Assembly (NCBI GenBank): GCA_002633025.1
Contig: NMRB01000427.1
Coordinates: forward strand, 152,007-216,006
Length of the DNA: 64,000 nucleotides
Origin: Notospermus geniculatus
Lineage: Eukaryota > Nemertea > Pilidiophora > Heteronemertea > Lineidae
Reading direction: 5' to 3'
Shown here piece after piece: positions 25,401-40,400 of this stretch (the stretch's first letter is position 1; the number at the start of each line of letters is the position of its first letter). Below the pieces are notes generated by a model. It did no database searches. It was not told the origin of the DNA and saw only the letters and a program-made list of their open reading frames with translations. The position numbers were made by a program, and so were the translations under genes.

Positions 25401-28400
25401 TTTCTTTAAGCCATCAATCAAGCAAAGTTCAGCAATAACAGTACCGTACACTGTGAGGGTTAACGAACTCGGATCAATTTTGACTAATCCCCGAGGACCA
25501 CTTCATCAACAGCGACAAGTAGCAACAGCAGGTAGGCCTCAGAAATGTAAACCGCACAAACAATAGCTGACCCGAGCAGAAATATCTCTAAATCACTCAC
25601 TCAAGGGGCGGTAAATTGATACTCTTGATTGATCGTGTCTCGCGTGTCAATCAATTCGCGCAGCCCGTCGAATTTCACCCACATCATAAATTAACTACAA
25701 CATTTGGCTCCTGCACAAAAAACAACGATTTGCAAAGAAAAGGAAATCAGAACTCAACTGCAGGACTTCAATCACATGTGACTGATCTCCACATGGCTTG
25801 AAATAATCAGTTCCATACAGCTCCGATCCTTATCGAATATTTTACATTTGATTTATTTGTTAATGTTTATAGCAAAGAGAAAACACCATGATGAAGATTG
25901 CAATGCATTTTATGTAAAGATTAAGAAAGTGTTCATACCTTTTCCATGTTTGCTCGAGGCATGAGGCGAGTGCTTGTCCGACTTGTGCTCATTGTTACCA
26001 TACTGTGCCATAAAGGAAGGCACTTCGCTGAAGGGTGTCCCAGGCAGAATGTTCTCTGAAGATGACAAAGACATTGTATAATCAGTTATATGTCCTCCCG
26101 AGTAGAAGTCACTGAGGCTTTTGTAAGGTGAAAATGTGTCCGAGGCAAAGACCTGAAAACCCTAATGTGATGTTGTATCCTTTGTAAGAAAATCGAACAT
26201 TTTCTTCAAAATACTCAAAGCTTTTTCCGGCAGTATTCTGAACACATCGTTGAGTTTTGTGTGATCTACTGGAGCATCTTCATGAAAGACTACTTTGGAA
26301 ATCCAATATTCTTCTGAATTAAGTTGAAAGAAATCTGGTATTGCAAACTCTCCATGACATATCGTATCCCAAGTTCCATGCATGCTGCTCTTTGTAGGAC
26401 TTCAAAATGCAGCACCCTTCTGCAAGGAGTTGTTCATGAGTTAAACTGAGGGATTCAGTGCAAAAAAACAGGTCGTTCATGTCCACAGTTATTGATGATT
26501 TTACATAACATCACACACAACACAGCCAGTGACTGCTAAAATAGATGAGCAAGTTATTACCGGTATCCATTTTTGGTGACACCAAGTTCGACCCTTAACT
26601 TGGCACTAGTGTCCAACCTGCTTCCCAAGCATATAAGAATGGTACTGGATTGGGTTTCATGGGGAAATATAACATAAACACTGTAACCAGATCCATGCAA
26701 AGTGTTCTACTGGATTTTCCGTTCACATTCAGGTGGTTCGTTACAAGACCACAAACCGTAACGCATATCTTGAGTAACGGTGAGTGTCATTTCCATCTGC
26801 ACTGCTTCAGACACCCTTATTCAACTGACACTACAGGAAAATATAATAGGGCAGTACTTATAACATTACACAAGGCAAAAATAGCCATCTACTGAAATCA
26901 AAGTGTACGGTAAATGCCCAACAGCCAGACCAGAACAAAGATTTTTTCATGAAAACATCATATCCATTTCAGGCCTTTTTTTATCAGAGCATTCTTGACA
27001 ACACTAGAACCACTCTTACATAATACAGTAATAATTTTCAAAATACCTGATGAACAAATATAAAATTCAACAAAATTCAACACTGAAACTTAACCAGTAA
27101 CATTTGTTAACATTTTATGGACTTCAGAAACCTTTGAAAATAACTTTTATTCTGTAACAAAATCAGAATAAGAAACTACCACAATACTACAGCAATGCAT
27201 GCCATTTTAGGCCTTATTTATCAATTTGGTTGATGAAGTAGCCAACATTCAATTTCTTGTTTTCGAAAAAAGGACAAAACCGAATTTCACAAGTGATTTT
27301 TTCCTTTTCATAACTGCTAACTTATGAAAATAGAGCTTGGCTAATCATGCAACTTAATAAAACAGGCCTTCTTTGCATACCATATTCCAGCTTTGTTAGT
27401 AGAACTGAAACGGATCCCGGGAACTTATAGGAAATCCTAATCTACGTGAATGAGGGATCTACATCTTCTCAGGAGTAAAAAGAGAAAAGAAGGGGGAAAA
27501 GATTTAACTATTAACTTATGAAAAAGAAGGGGTAGAAAGGAAGAACTGCTGGAGCGAATGTGATGGAATCATGCATAACGAGTGAAATACATAATGTACT
27601 ACAGAAACCGAAGGTGTGCATTATGCTGAAGTGATTTATTTTCAACTTTCTTGGAAATCACTGAGTGAAACGTATATAGTGACCAGGGTGCATATTCATA
27701 AACATACTTAAGTCAAAGTGTGATACTTATCTTTTGTGTTGAACAAAGGATAAGTGTCACACTTTGACGTAAGTACATGAAGTTTTATGAATATGGGCCC
27801 AGGGTCCACATTCATAAACATACAGTACACATACACATCAAAGTGTGATACCGGTACTTATCTTTTGTGTTAAACAAAGGATAAGTACCACACTTACACT
27901 TAAGTATTTTTATGAATAAGGGCCCACGATTAGTGGTGGGTGAAACATGAACATAACAATCACGGACGTGATATGATATTCCATTAAAAGTGTGGTTCAG
28001 GTATGGAAACTTCTAAAACCCTGAGACTTTTGCCGTATGAACAGTTTCCAAGGTGACCAGCAATGGGGTGGGTATAAACAGGTAACTCGGAACAAGAAAG
28101 AGACGGGACTGGCCGACACCATGTACCAGTACATAATCACACAGGAAAATACCCGGTAAACATGATAAAGAGACCCCCTGATAACAAACCTGTCCTACTT
28201 GGCAGCCTCCACCAGAAAATCAATGTTCTATCCAAAGGGTACTCTTTCCCAATGCAGACTGTAGGGAGCTAACAATACCTCATGTAAAGAATATCTGTGA
28301 GATAGCTTAAGATCTTTGCACAATAGATATGTGGCTTGAAGACCACCTGTCAGATATTCACATACAAGAGATATCAGACAAATATCATGCTGAATGAATA

Positions 28401-31400
28401 CCTATCCGACATCTCTGAAGTATTTGAAATAATTCCCCTCTTCTTATCTAACTTTTACGGTGAAATCCACACAAAAGAAGCAACATCTGGACTTGACTTA
28501 AATGAGCTAGCTCCCTAAGTCCCTCAGATAGGATGCATCATTGCATTCTCAATCACATGCGGCCTTTGACATGCACAGTCCAATACCATCCTGTTACTAA
28601 CCTTTGAAATGGACAACATGAGGGGTCGAGACTGAAAATTTGGAAGCAAAATGAATGCAAAAGTAGCCACAGAGGACAAGACATGCCAGAACGGAAAGTA
28701 ACATGACCAAGGAAACTAAATGAACACATGAATGACTATGAAATTCCCTCGACTCGGGCAAAATTGATAACAACTACCGGTAACAATATGATCATATCCT
28801 ATGAAAATTACGGCAAAAATGCAGAAATCAAGACTGTTTGTAAGTTCTAGATTTTTCAGTTCAGTAGGCAAAAGACGGGAACTAGGATGAGTGACCTACC
28901 AACATGCATGTTCTAATATCTAGTGTTATTAACTGGCTTCAGAGCATACTAATGGCCGTATGCTAGGGTCAGACTTTAGCCTTAAGTATAGCTGAAGTCA
29001 GACTTTCTCTTTGCTTGAAGCATTGAGAAAACTCAAGACTTCAATGAAAGTGTGGCTGAAGTCCGACCCAAGCATACGGCCCTAAGTAAACATCAACATC
29101 AAAACAAGGAAGACTAAATTATCCTGTTACACAGATGACTTAAAACAAGCCACCGATAATAAACAGGCCAGTTTCAATGATTATCTTTAAGATAGCAGCT
29201 TTGCCTTCAAAGAATATCGAAAAACAGAACACAGGTCCAAGCAGGTTATGAATGAAATAATGACAACTTCACTTACCAGGGTAGAGGACAGGGGCAAACA
29301 CCTTCTCTGCAAAATCTTCGTACATTGTCGCCTCCTTGTGTTGGCTGACTATGGTATCAAGATATTTGGCACGTTCTTCATAGCTGGTGGAGAGAGTCAA
29401 GGAAAAAATACACTTCCTACTTTTGTGATAGCCAAGCCAATTCTATGCAGGTGATATTTTTTCTTCTAAATGAAGACACGAAGTCATCTGCTTGTGTCAA
29501 ATACTAAATGAATCAAAGTCCTCTGCTTGGGCTGACAAACTGAAGCAAAAGTCATCCAAATACATCCCCCCTCCCCATTCGAGAGGAAGTAACATATTCT
29601 CTAGAACAATAGCAATTCATCAATCTTAATCATGGTGAAATTGACAACTCTCATTATCATCTGCTAAATACCATCACTGGATAGCGGAAGTCTACACCAT
29701 CAACATTCAACCATTGTGATGATCCTGTGGACGTATTCAGACATCAATCAGATTACACTGAGATAATCCATCATTTCTACCTGTCATTGACATGTCATTG
29801 TTACCATGGCCAGACAGGCTCGATCACTCAACCGCTGAAAATACATTGTGGAAAGTGGACATGATGCAGGATGTCACAGCTCGTCAGAAGTGATCAGCAT
29901 GCACCAAGTGCACCTGCCCTTTTAGACGTGGAAAGTACTTTTTGAGAACACGCCATAAAATATTACGAAGGAGTGGATCTGCGATTCTGGAGTGCTAATG
30001 AGGAAAATATGATTTCGATTTCTCGGGAATCGTAGAGAAGATCCCAAAAATCCAAACAATATCATCTCCCCAAGCCTATAATGAAATCACAAAATATGCC
30101 ATGAAGATATCCTGCATTTGATGGAAAGTATTAATGATGTCATGTGGCTTCAAACAAACAAGGAAGGAAGCTGACAAGGTGCAATCAGTCTCTCCACTGT
30201 TCACATATCATTTACAGATAACAAGGTTTGTCATGGCATATATCCTCTAAATGTTACACAATTTACGCAACATATCAACTGATGTGAAACTGCAGAACAT
30301 GAGAGGCCAAACTTGGGAGTTCAACTGGAGACATACAAGGTGCATGGTTTTTGCGTAAGCCATACAAAATCAGTCCATGGAGGGGGCACTCAGCTTCAAC
30401 ATGTCACATGTCCAAAGGTGGGGCAAGAAGGAAACATTTCTTTTTTTGTAATGCATTTGTTACACGTGAATACCAGTACTCGTAAATGCATAGGCCGAGG
30501 TGCATCAAACCCAGTGGCCTGCAACCTTATGGATGAGGTGCCCTGGGAATTTCCAAAGGAACAATTCCAAGCTCCAATGTCACTTTCGGACAAACAATAC
30601 AGAGGTAGGCAGCAAGATAAATCTGATGGACAAGACAGACAAATAGTTGTGTTAATCCAAAGATTTCATGTCTCATTACCACATGCAGCATCCAAACAAA
30701 GATTTATCAATTCACTTGCACATAATTCCCCCTCAACCCTCCCTTGGGACTAACGAGCATTTCTGGCGCCCCACGACCTCCCTGCAGACACCCGAAGAAC
30801 CCATCAGCAAATTTCAGCTGGTCGCCTATGATTTGATTTATCAGGTTTACAGATTCATCAAAGGGCGCCTGTCATAATCGTCTTACTCCTTGTTGATGAT
30901 GTTCCTGCCCCCCAGATATTCACACAAGATTGAGATAATCTTAAGACACATTGAATAACTAATTAAATTGGTCCAGTACAACTTAGCATCACGACTTTCT
31001 CCGGGGCTTGACGGTTTGAGGAATTACTGCCTTCATTTTTTGACGCGTCACGTCAGCTATTCTCAACGGGGTAGAAATAACACATTTATTGATATAATTA
31101 TTCTTTTGTTACCCTTTTGTTGTAAGGACAACCTGAATCTGACATGGAAGAAGACTTTAAATATCACCACTTATGAACAGCAAAAATCATACACGGTTCT
31201 CTAAAAATTTACATCTGAACAAAAACTGTCACCTCAGAGACTGTCCTCCCTTGCTCCGTTCCCCCATTTTGTTATATTTCATGATTTCAGAACCCCACAT
31301 GTTGTTCGTGGGAGGCTAATCATTCCCACAGGTGCACGTGCTCCAAAACATACCGAATGCAAAAAACACTTCTCACAATAGGCTATTCACACAGAGATCC

Positions 31401-34400
31401 CCTTTAATGAACTCTACATGTAACTCAGCGATAAACCTGATTGTTTTTCAATACCATTATTATTATAAGGGGAACTCTGTCTCAATCATTTTCAACATAA
31501 AAAGCTTGGAAATATAACACACTGCACGTGCTACAAAATTGCCAACTGGATGGCAAAAATGACTATTTTAAAGAAAAGCCAATATAATAAAAATGCAGAC
31601 ATCAAAAAAGACAGAAATCCGACCATGTGATTGAGTGTGTTATAGTTTGCGGCTTGGAAGTCAATAACTAGCACATGTTCAGCGGTTTTCTAAAACCACT
31701 AGAACGCACTTAACACGCTCTTGAAAATACCCCAAAGCCAAGATATCAACAGGGGGGCTCCATCTGTGGTTGCACGACGGCTGCTTTGGTTACTGGTAGA
31801 AAAAACCTGAACCCCACCCAGACATCTATGGTAATTTTCTACACACATCCATTAACTAGATTCTGATTCTCCAAGTGACATTTTTTCATCACAGGGAAAG
31901 AAATTTACTGAAATCGGGACGAGTGTCAGTAGGGAAGGTGCAGGTTTTTCCATAGGTTTTAACCACTTCAGTGGCGGTTGTATTTTGACGTGACGTAGAG
32001 TGCCGTGTGCCGCTAAACTGGAACAACGATGTCATTGCCATAACTGGTAATGCAAACCTGCAGGTGAAGTCATTAAAGTAGAGGAAGGCACTTGAGGAGA
32101 TACATTTGAACACTTTATCCCTTACATACATGTAACAACAATACAACAGCTGCCAAACTGGCGGATTTAAAGACAAGTTGCTTTTGTGGTCAGGCAATTC
32201 TTGATAAATCGATGAATAGCACCTTTCCAGAAACAACACTGACACCAAATGCCTACAAAAGAAATGTCCAATTCATTGATCACCGATGCCACAGGCAAAT
32301 TGCAATTGGATTTAAAATAGGATTCTATAAGTTAAATGAGGTAGACTGTGATATGGTTCACTCGCATGGAGGCTGAGGGGATAACATTTATGATGCAGGA
32401 CGGTGGGGGTGATAGACTTTGGCACTGAAAGCGAGGCCCTATCATCATTTGAACCCACAGCAGTCGTCAACAGAAAAATGCTGATAGTTAAATGACACAA
32501 TGTTCAAAGCCACCTTCCAGAGGTGTTTAGCGCAATGTAATTTACCAACTTCGAGGATGACGAGATGATCAGCACACTTCCTGTTATCCCAATCAATCCG
32601 CAATCACAGCGACAATATTTGCCGAACTGCGAATTACGCCACAAATCTTCGGAGAAAATGACGGTAAAGTAATGCGCGCACCACTCATGTCTACATCACC
32701 AATTGGAGATATTGCGTGCCATATTCAGTGAAGGCGGAAATTTCTAATTATTTGTTCATCATACTTCAGAGATCAGCTTTTATGTTCCAAGTCAGGTGGT
32801 ATTTTCTGTTGCAATCACGTAATATGCTTGGCTAGATATTTGGCATGTATTTCCGTCAGAATTACTTCCCATTCATTACTAGAAATATTTCCCCGCCAAT
32901 CTTGCGCAGGACGCTATTGTTGTTGCTGGGGATTCGGCAAGGACAACGCATCGTTCCTGCGCGATAGAATACCGTCACTTTATTAGAAAATTCCATGATT
33001 ACCCGTGAAGATCTCATCACCTTGATTGCTTCATTCCTATTGTTGGTGACCAATGTCCAAGCGTGACTTTTGGACAAAAGATCACCAAGACCCCTTGACA
33101 GAGATTGGATTATTTCCAAATTATTTTTGCGCGTATTTGCACACATAATTCTAATACCTGGTCTTGTTATGAGCGGCCTACGTCCCTCTCTCTTGGCAGG
33201 ATAGGAATGTCTGAGTATCAAGTTACGTCAAGCTTTCCTAGTAATAAGATTACCAACAGGGAGCCATATCCTATTTGGTTCTGGACTTGGTGTTCATCAC
33301 ACTGATCCTATTGTTAATCACAATGCCGACATGCTGGCTGATATAATGAAACACAGCGTGAGACTTTAACCTCGGCTGCTGCAGAATTTGAGAAAATCTC
33401 AGGCTCAGAGAACACAATGGACTGAGCCAGCGCCAGGGTGACTGTAAAGCAAACAAGGTGGACCTCTCTGTTAAGGACACCTCTGGGACTGATGGACACC
33501 CTAATTGAAAGGTGCCCTGATTTATAGAGGTTGAAATGAACAGAAATGACCAATTTTGGACAAACTTTTGCTGTCCTTAGTGTAATAGAGAGGTAAACTA
33601 CTGGCAAAAGTTCCTCTTCAAGAGATTCCACTTCAAAACTTAATCGGTTGTAAATGCAGGTCACCTTTTTGCATACACTTTAGAAACTAAATCCAAATTG
33701 AAAGCCACAGCTGAAATTTTGAGCACTTTCTGACGTAATGCAACTTTTTTAGGGAGAGAATGTGTATTTGAATGCATTACACTCCAAATTGTATTAAAGA
33801 ATCAAATTTCATTGACTGAGGATTGATCTCCGTATCAGATATCCTGGAATAAAACATCAAGTATGGAATATCAAATTATCATAAATATCAGCTGTGCTGA
33901 TTTCATTTGAGTGATATTTTTTACGTTGATGTGGTATAAACTAATCTACACACACACAACATGGACTATTTAGTAACAGTGGTGACTGAGTGGGGATGCT
34001 GAAAAAAATCGTCATCACAAGCAATGGTTTAGCTATTATTAAAGCAATAATCAACTAAAATAATTTCCGTAAGATTTGACTGGTCACAAAAGAGACCTTG
34101 ATATGAAGACAAAGGAAGCCAGAGCCTCCTCAGGAACATCTATTCACCAAGGAACGAATGCCTTGTATCCGATAATTGACACAAACTTGGATATTACGGA
34201 TTTGCTGTACGGCTTCGAGTTGGTGGTAATGTGGTTAGTGATATCATAACCAAGGATGTCACATCACCACACGTTACATCTCCAGGCAACGACAAATGAA
34301 TGGTGTTTTAGCGTTGACTAGCCTTGGGCGACTAAGGGCCGTATACTAGGGTCGGACTTCAGCCAGACTTTCATTGAAGTCCGACTTTTCTCAATGCTTC

Positions 34401-37400
34401 AAGCATAGAGAAAGTCCAACTTCAGCTCCACTTTAGGCTAAAGTCCGACCCGAGCATACGGTCCTTAGGCCAAGTCTGGGAAGAACCAGCTTTCAGAGAC
34501 TTACGGTGCCTATCCACATGAGAGTTTTCTTGTGCGTGTTGGCTCTCAATGGGCAACTCAACGGCGAGCAGCTGTCTGTGTTATGGTCTGAGCGTAAGCC
34601 GAAAGGACACAAACAATACTGAATTGCCCATTGTGAGCCAACTTCTACGAGAAAACTCTCACGTGGATAGGTGCCTTTAGGCCTCGTCTGGGAAGAACCA
34701 GCCTGCAACATGAGGTATAAAAGGGACCAAAAATAGCAACATCACTGATTTAGGATAATCTAAGCAAGAATGATGATTACTGCCAACAACAAAATCTATC
34801 TGTCCAATTAAATCTGAGAAAGCTGAGCCAAACGTTACACTTTTGTCAACAGGACAAATGATTCTTATCAAGTTACAAACCTAGTATAACAATTCACTCG
34901 TGAAAATTTTTCAGCAATTATCGCACACTTTCTATCTAAATTAACATGACAGCTCGAGTTTCTGGAACTTCCACAAGACACTCCGCACAAATTACTCAAT
35001 AGAAAGTCAAGACGTTCAATTAGAATTCCCAATTGAGTTAATTATTGTGTTGATGCGAAGTCTGACCTATTCTCTAGAGGCCAACAAGTAGGAGGAATGA
35101 GACACTCGAGTGAAAAACACCGCTTCAAGTTTCGCATCAACAGTTTAATAGAGCCACGATAAAACTTCTAGAGGTGCAACGTTGTGCACTGAGATGAATG
35201 TCAAGGTCACTGGAACAGGAAAATGCTGCCTGAATTTATCATGTAAACTGGGAAATGAATGACCACTGGATTATTTTTAAAAATTTTTTAAGTTTTTAAA
35301 AAGTTCTAAAAAGCTTCAAGCATTTCAAATAATTTTTCAGGCTACCTGAATTGACCAAGATTCAATAACTATGGAAATACCGTTGATGATTTCTGAAGTC
35401 ATTAAATTCAAAGGATACAATGACTGGTAATAGGTCAGTTGTGACCTCTTCATGCGACTTGCGTTCACTGCTGTTGCCCTTACCAATCCTGGCAACACCT
35501 TGTGATCCACTATAGCACCATCAAATAGAGGCCCAAAGTATGGCACCTGGAATAAAGTACAGTAAGGTAAAAAGGTGGCAGCACTTTGCAGAGATAGTCA
35601 GAAGCCTTCAGCATCAAAGGATGAAGCAACTAACCTACAAAAGGGAACATCATTAGAAATTATTGATGACAAATCAACTAAAAGAGGGCAGCACTCTCTG
35701 GTGCTGCAAATTTCAGACCACAGGAGGCATCATTTCCAGTGGAGCTGGATAGTTCTTACATAGTGAAGAAGAGAGGAGACATGGCCAGTCTAATGCAACA
35801 ACGGGACTTGACCTCAGCACCTCCTGACCAGGGCTGCAGCAATTCAAAAATCTGAATTTGTGTACAAGTGTTCCCTTACGTCTGGTTTTCTGTTTATCTG
35901 TATTCGGTACAGGCCATTAAGTAGAGGGTAGATGATGATGAGCACATCTCCAAACTCCGTGGGCAGCATCCCTCGTCGGTAATCACGGTCATGTTCCGAC
36001 CAAATGATCTGTACCTCATCATTTCCAAGATGTTTCATCTGAAACATGAAAAGGCATGTGTTCCTATGATTACTACCAATGGGGGAAATATAGAAGTGCG
36101 AGCTGAGGGCCACCAGATTTGGCACCATAAGCACTTTAACATTGAGCAAATTTAAGGCAGAAATGGAAGAAACTGGTACACCCCAAAACTTGGCACCATC
36201 AAACCGAGTCACTATTACATGAAGTCCACATCTCAATGGGGATTGAACCCAGAACCTCAGAGGTGACAGGTGCCGATGTTTCAAACTGCACCACTCTGAC
36301 AGCCAAATAGGTCTGTGCACATGGAATCAACTTCAAGTTTTCTCACACTCTGGATCTTCCGTTCTTTGCATGACACAGTGAAGAAAGAGGTTACAAATGT
36401 GACGTTACCTTTTTATGTTTATCCTCATCAGTCTCCGACGGCATCCTAGTTGACACATGAAAGATAACCTCCAACCATGATGTAGCAAAATACGGAGCAG
36501 TGTCACCATTTGTCTTGTTTTGGTTCAGACCCCCACGGAAACCGCAATGATTCTCAAGGTCTACTTCCCATCCGAGACCTGCCACAAAGTCTTCAAACGG
36601 TTTGCTACCGCTAGAATTGCTGAGGATGGACTGTTTGTCTTCTTGACCAGCAGCGACATATAGGACTGCAATTTTGTGCGTTTCCCGACTGGAAAAGTTC
36701 AAATAATACCGTTGATCAATTGTGAAGGCTGTCAATCTATCACAGCATCTCATCTAGCTTAATATCAACAAGATTGACAGTTCCTTTGTGTTAATTTCAT
36801 TCCAATACTTATGGAAAACAAGAGTCTTCATACTTACCACCACTGGTTGTCAAGGTTCTTCAATTCTCTGAGCAATTTATCATTTTTCTTAAGTAGATCA
36901 AATGTGGCACTGTAATGAAAAACAACTTACTCAAAATCATTCAACCTCATGTCAATCAGGCTTAACTCTTGTACTAACCCTGGGGCCAGGAATGGGCAAT
37001 TTGGGAAATGGAATGGGGCAATGTAAAGTCAACTGGATGTCTTTTACACTCCTCACCAGTTACAACAAATGCACCCTTAAGCTACCGCGTCAGACACAAA
37101 CTTACCGTTTTTCCCAAGCCAAGAAGCCAACTTGACAAAGCAACATGCGACAAAGCTGGAATGGTGATACAGGATCTTGGTTTTGCATTGGCTCCTCGCT
37201 CTGACCGATCATACTGTTAGAATTCTTGTGATCCAAGTTGTATTGCACTTCTGAGCTTCTTTGCTCCTGGACAGTGAAGACGGCATGATTTTCCAGGCTT
37301 TGGCAGAGTTCCTCAGGGGCAGGTTCAGGAATGTTCAGCGGTTCCCCAGGGTGTAATTGGCACTCCTTGCTGGTACACCCGATGTACTGAAGAAGCTGGA

Positions 37401-40400
37401 AACGAGATTGTTAATGTAAAGGACTAAGGGCATGAGAAAATTGTGGTGTTTGGAGGGAGAATCTGGCAGTTGGATTCAGCAGGACTGGTCACACCTGGTG
37501 TAAAACGTTATGGTTAAAGGTGCGACTCCACATGAAAGGTTCCTAGTTCAAGTAGGCTCTCTATCGGCAACTCAGCAGCAAAAAACTAAGGGCAGTCACT
37601 GATGTCATTGGTTTTACTGTCACTGCTACAGAAACCGATAATGGGGAACTGGCCAGGGTGAGCTGACTCACACGAGAAAGCTCTCACGTGGGGGAAGCCA
37701 TAAGTATATCAACAGAGCTCACATCATTGAGATTATCCTGATCCTCCCTAGTATTCTCGTACAGGGGCAGTTCTGATGGCTTCCTCTGGACGGATGATGC
37801 TCGTTGTGGTATCTGAAGATTCTCGGCTGTCTCAGGCTTTTTGTCGTGGTCAATCTCATCAAGCACATTTAACAATAAATTACAATCTGGAAAGAAAGTG
37901 ATAACCTAAATCCATGTAACAGGGTTAGTTAGGCGGTGATACAGACAGGATTGTGAAAATATACCAGAATTCTCTGGTACAGCGTGTGAAATAAAAATAT
38001 TTTGCAGTTTTACCCTGATGCCCTCAGTTCGGCCTTTCAGCTTTTCCAGTTTATGAAAATGTTCAAGGCGAAAGTTGCCTGGCCCCTCAATCAAAAACCG
38101 AACATTACTGGTGCCACAACTGCAAGGTCATACCAGTATTAGCAAAGAACCAGGGCAACATCTCACCTGAAATATTGGATCCAGCTCTACAGTTTGGAGG
38201 GCCATAAAGGATGGAACTGTCCCAGCAGTACTTTCCACCAACATCTCGGATGATGAGCCTCGTTACCGTCTTCCCAGTGCTCAGACCAGCTGTCACTCCT
38301 CCACCAGGAACGTCCAACTGAAGGTAAATGAATGGATGAGATGAAGGACAGGGAACATCGCTCAGCCTGGGACCAAAATCGGCAGGAGAGTCGGTGGCAT
38401 CTGCACAGACAGACAAGTAAAGTTGACTGTGGAAATTCTACATGCAGGCTTTAACATTCCTCCCCTTTGCAATGCGACCAACTAACTCTACACTGAGTGA
38501 AACCTCATTCATTCAGGGAACCACAAACACTCACCAATGCAGGAATTTCGATAAATGAAATCAAGGCATTATTGTTCAGTACAAAAAACTGAACATTTGG
38601 CAGTTCAAAGATTTCCGGTTTGAGTTCATCGAGTGGGAAATCTGGTGTATCATGGAACTCCTGTATAGAGCTGTTCAACCTGGCAGCTCCACCTCCCTTG
38701 GGAAACAGGCCAAGATGATTGACTAGATGACCGATCATCTGCAAAAGATATGAAGATTAAGAAACGTTTTGAAGGTTCGCACCACTCTTTCAAACGACGA
38801 GAGACAGATGGAGGAAAGATGGACCTATCAAATGGAAAAGAGATGTCTATAATGAGGTGGTCTTTCTGAACACCAAATTCGGAACTGATTATTTCCATCT
38901 GGAGCTGATGCCCTTAGCAGAGGTGACAAGGAAATTTGACATTATCATGACAGCAAACAAGGGAAGACAAAAACTTACAGTTCGAGCAGCCAATTTGACT
39001 ACATCATTCTCTGGTTTGCTGACAGGTGAACTTCTCCCCATATCGCCACCTGTAACATGATCATTGGGTGTCCTCGGGGTCGTCGGGCCACTCGTTGTTC
39101 CTGGGATGCTCTCCAGGTCATAGTCAACCATATCGACCAGATTTTGACTACTCATTGTGATGGAATTGGACAAACCAACAACTGCTTGATTTAGCACCTG
39201 AAGAGAGAATGAACTTGTGAATTTTCACCAACATTTATGACCCGTGCCAGCAAAGCGAGTCGGAATGCGCCGGAAAGAAACCTCAAGATGACACAAGAGA
39301 ACAACTATAGAAATTGACAGAGTCAAATTTCACAATGGCCAGACAATACTGAAATCAACAATCCGTTGGTGCACCTTGGGTCTTCTTCTCTGTGCATTCC
39401 GACTCATTTTGCTGGCATGGGTCACATTTAATGAATGACGATCAGAATTAAAGTGACGCTGGCAATAGGAAAGAATGAGTTCACAACAGTTGTTTGGGAG
39501 GCATGTTACAAATGGTTTCATAAAAACATCGCGGTTTGTAAAACATTCACGTTTTATAAAACCTGTTGTTGTTTATTTATAAAAATCTGCGCCTTTCGCT
39601 GAATTTTGTAAAAACACTGCCCGCAAATCGTAAAATCGTACCCTAGATGTGTAAAAGTGAACACCCACTTTCGTAAAATTTTCCATCGGTAACGAGAATC
39701 GTAAAACAGTCATCGACCATTTCCATCAAATGCACATTTTTTTATAAAAAAACATAACAGGTTTTATAAAACATGAAACTTTTACAAACTGCAATATTTT
39801 TACAAAACTATTTGTAACAAGGCATGACCAAACACTGAGCATCCCAGTTCTGTCAGGTGTCTACAGCCACATACACAGCCAACCCTGTATATCATGTCTA
39901 CAAATAATCCTTGGTTAACATACCTTGAATACAGTATATATGAGTGGTCTCTGACCATCCTGTGACTCCATCAGTAATCCCAAGGGAACACTCATACACC
40001 AGTCTACCAGGCAGAAGATGAGAGAAACCAGAAACTGAAAAAGATAGAATGTAGCAGATTACAGAGCGAGTTCACGCTGCTCCCTATGTCAGTAACGAGA
40101 CTGTCAACAGTCTTGACAGGCTGAAGCTCATCTCTGCTATCACAACCCACCTGTTTGTCGATGTTTCGACCCACCACGTCCAACGATGGCAGAAAACTTG
40201 ATATGCTAGTTGCGATAGCCTGAAAACAAACAGTAATACGCAGATGACACACAACTGACAGGTAACAAAGGTTAACACTGAGTATAAGGCAGCACTAAAT
40301 TTTTAAGGCCACTGAGTATAAGGCAGCACTAAATCTTCAAGGTCACTGGGTAGCACTTGGCCTAAATCTTCAAGAAACAAGTTACATGTAGAACATGTCT

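Noticed and set aside
30313-30753. 146-codon plus-strand open frame
   Set aside because: Intronic to RALGAPA on the other strand, no recognisable motif, composition like noncoding DNA, and no splice partner.
32862-33664. Two minus-strand frames of about 116-119 codons
   Set aside because: They overlap repeats (the 33455 MITE) or match nothing in RALGAPA, and no phase-compatible place exists between exons 40 and 41, which already join with the expected conserved sequence.
35760-35840. Possible fourth SINE copy
   Set aside because: Only a GGTCAAGTCCCG stretch resembles box B; the shared CTGTCAG and AAACATCTG blocks are absent.
37215-37222. Apparent donor A|GTATGATC inside exon 36
   Set aside because: The reading frame runs straight through to a conserved segment ([16 protein letters not shown]) and only the later donor at 37105 gives the right phase.
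37684-37722. Extension of exon 35 to a donor at CCCAC|GTGAGA
   Set aside because: It would end in phase 2 and force a stop in exon 36; the earlier donor GAT|GTGAGC gives the conserved LLQYIG junction.
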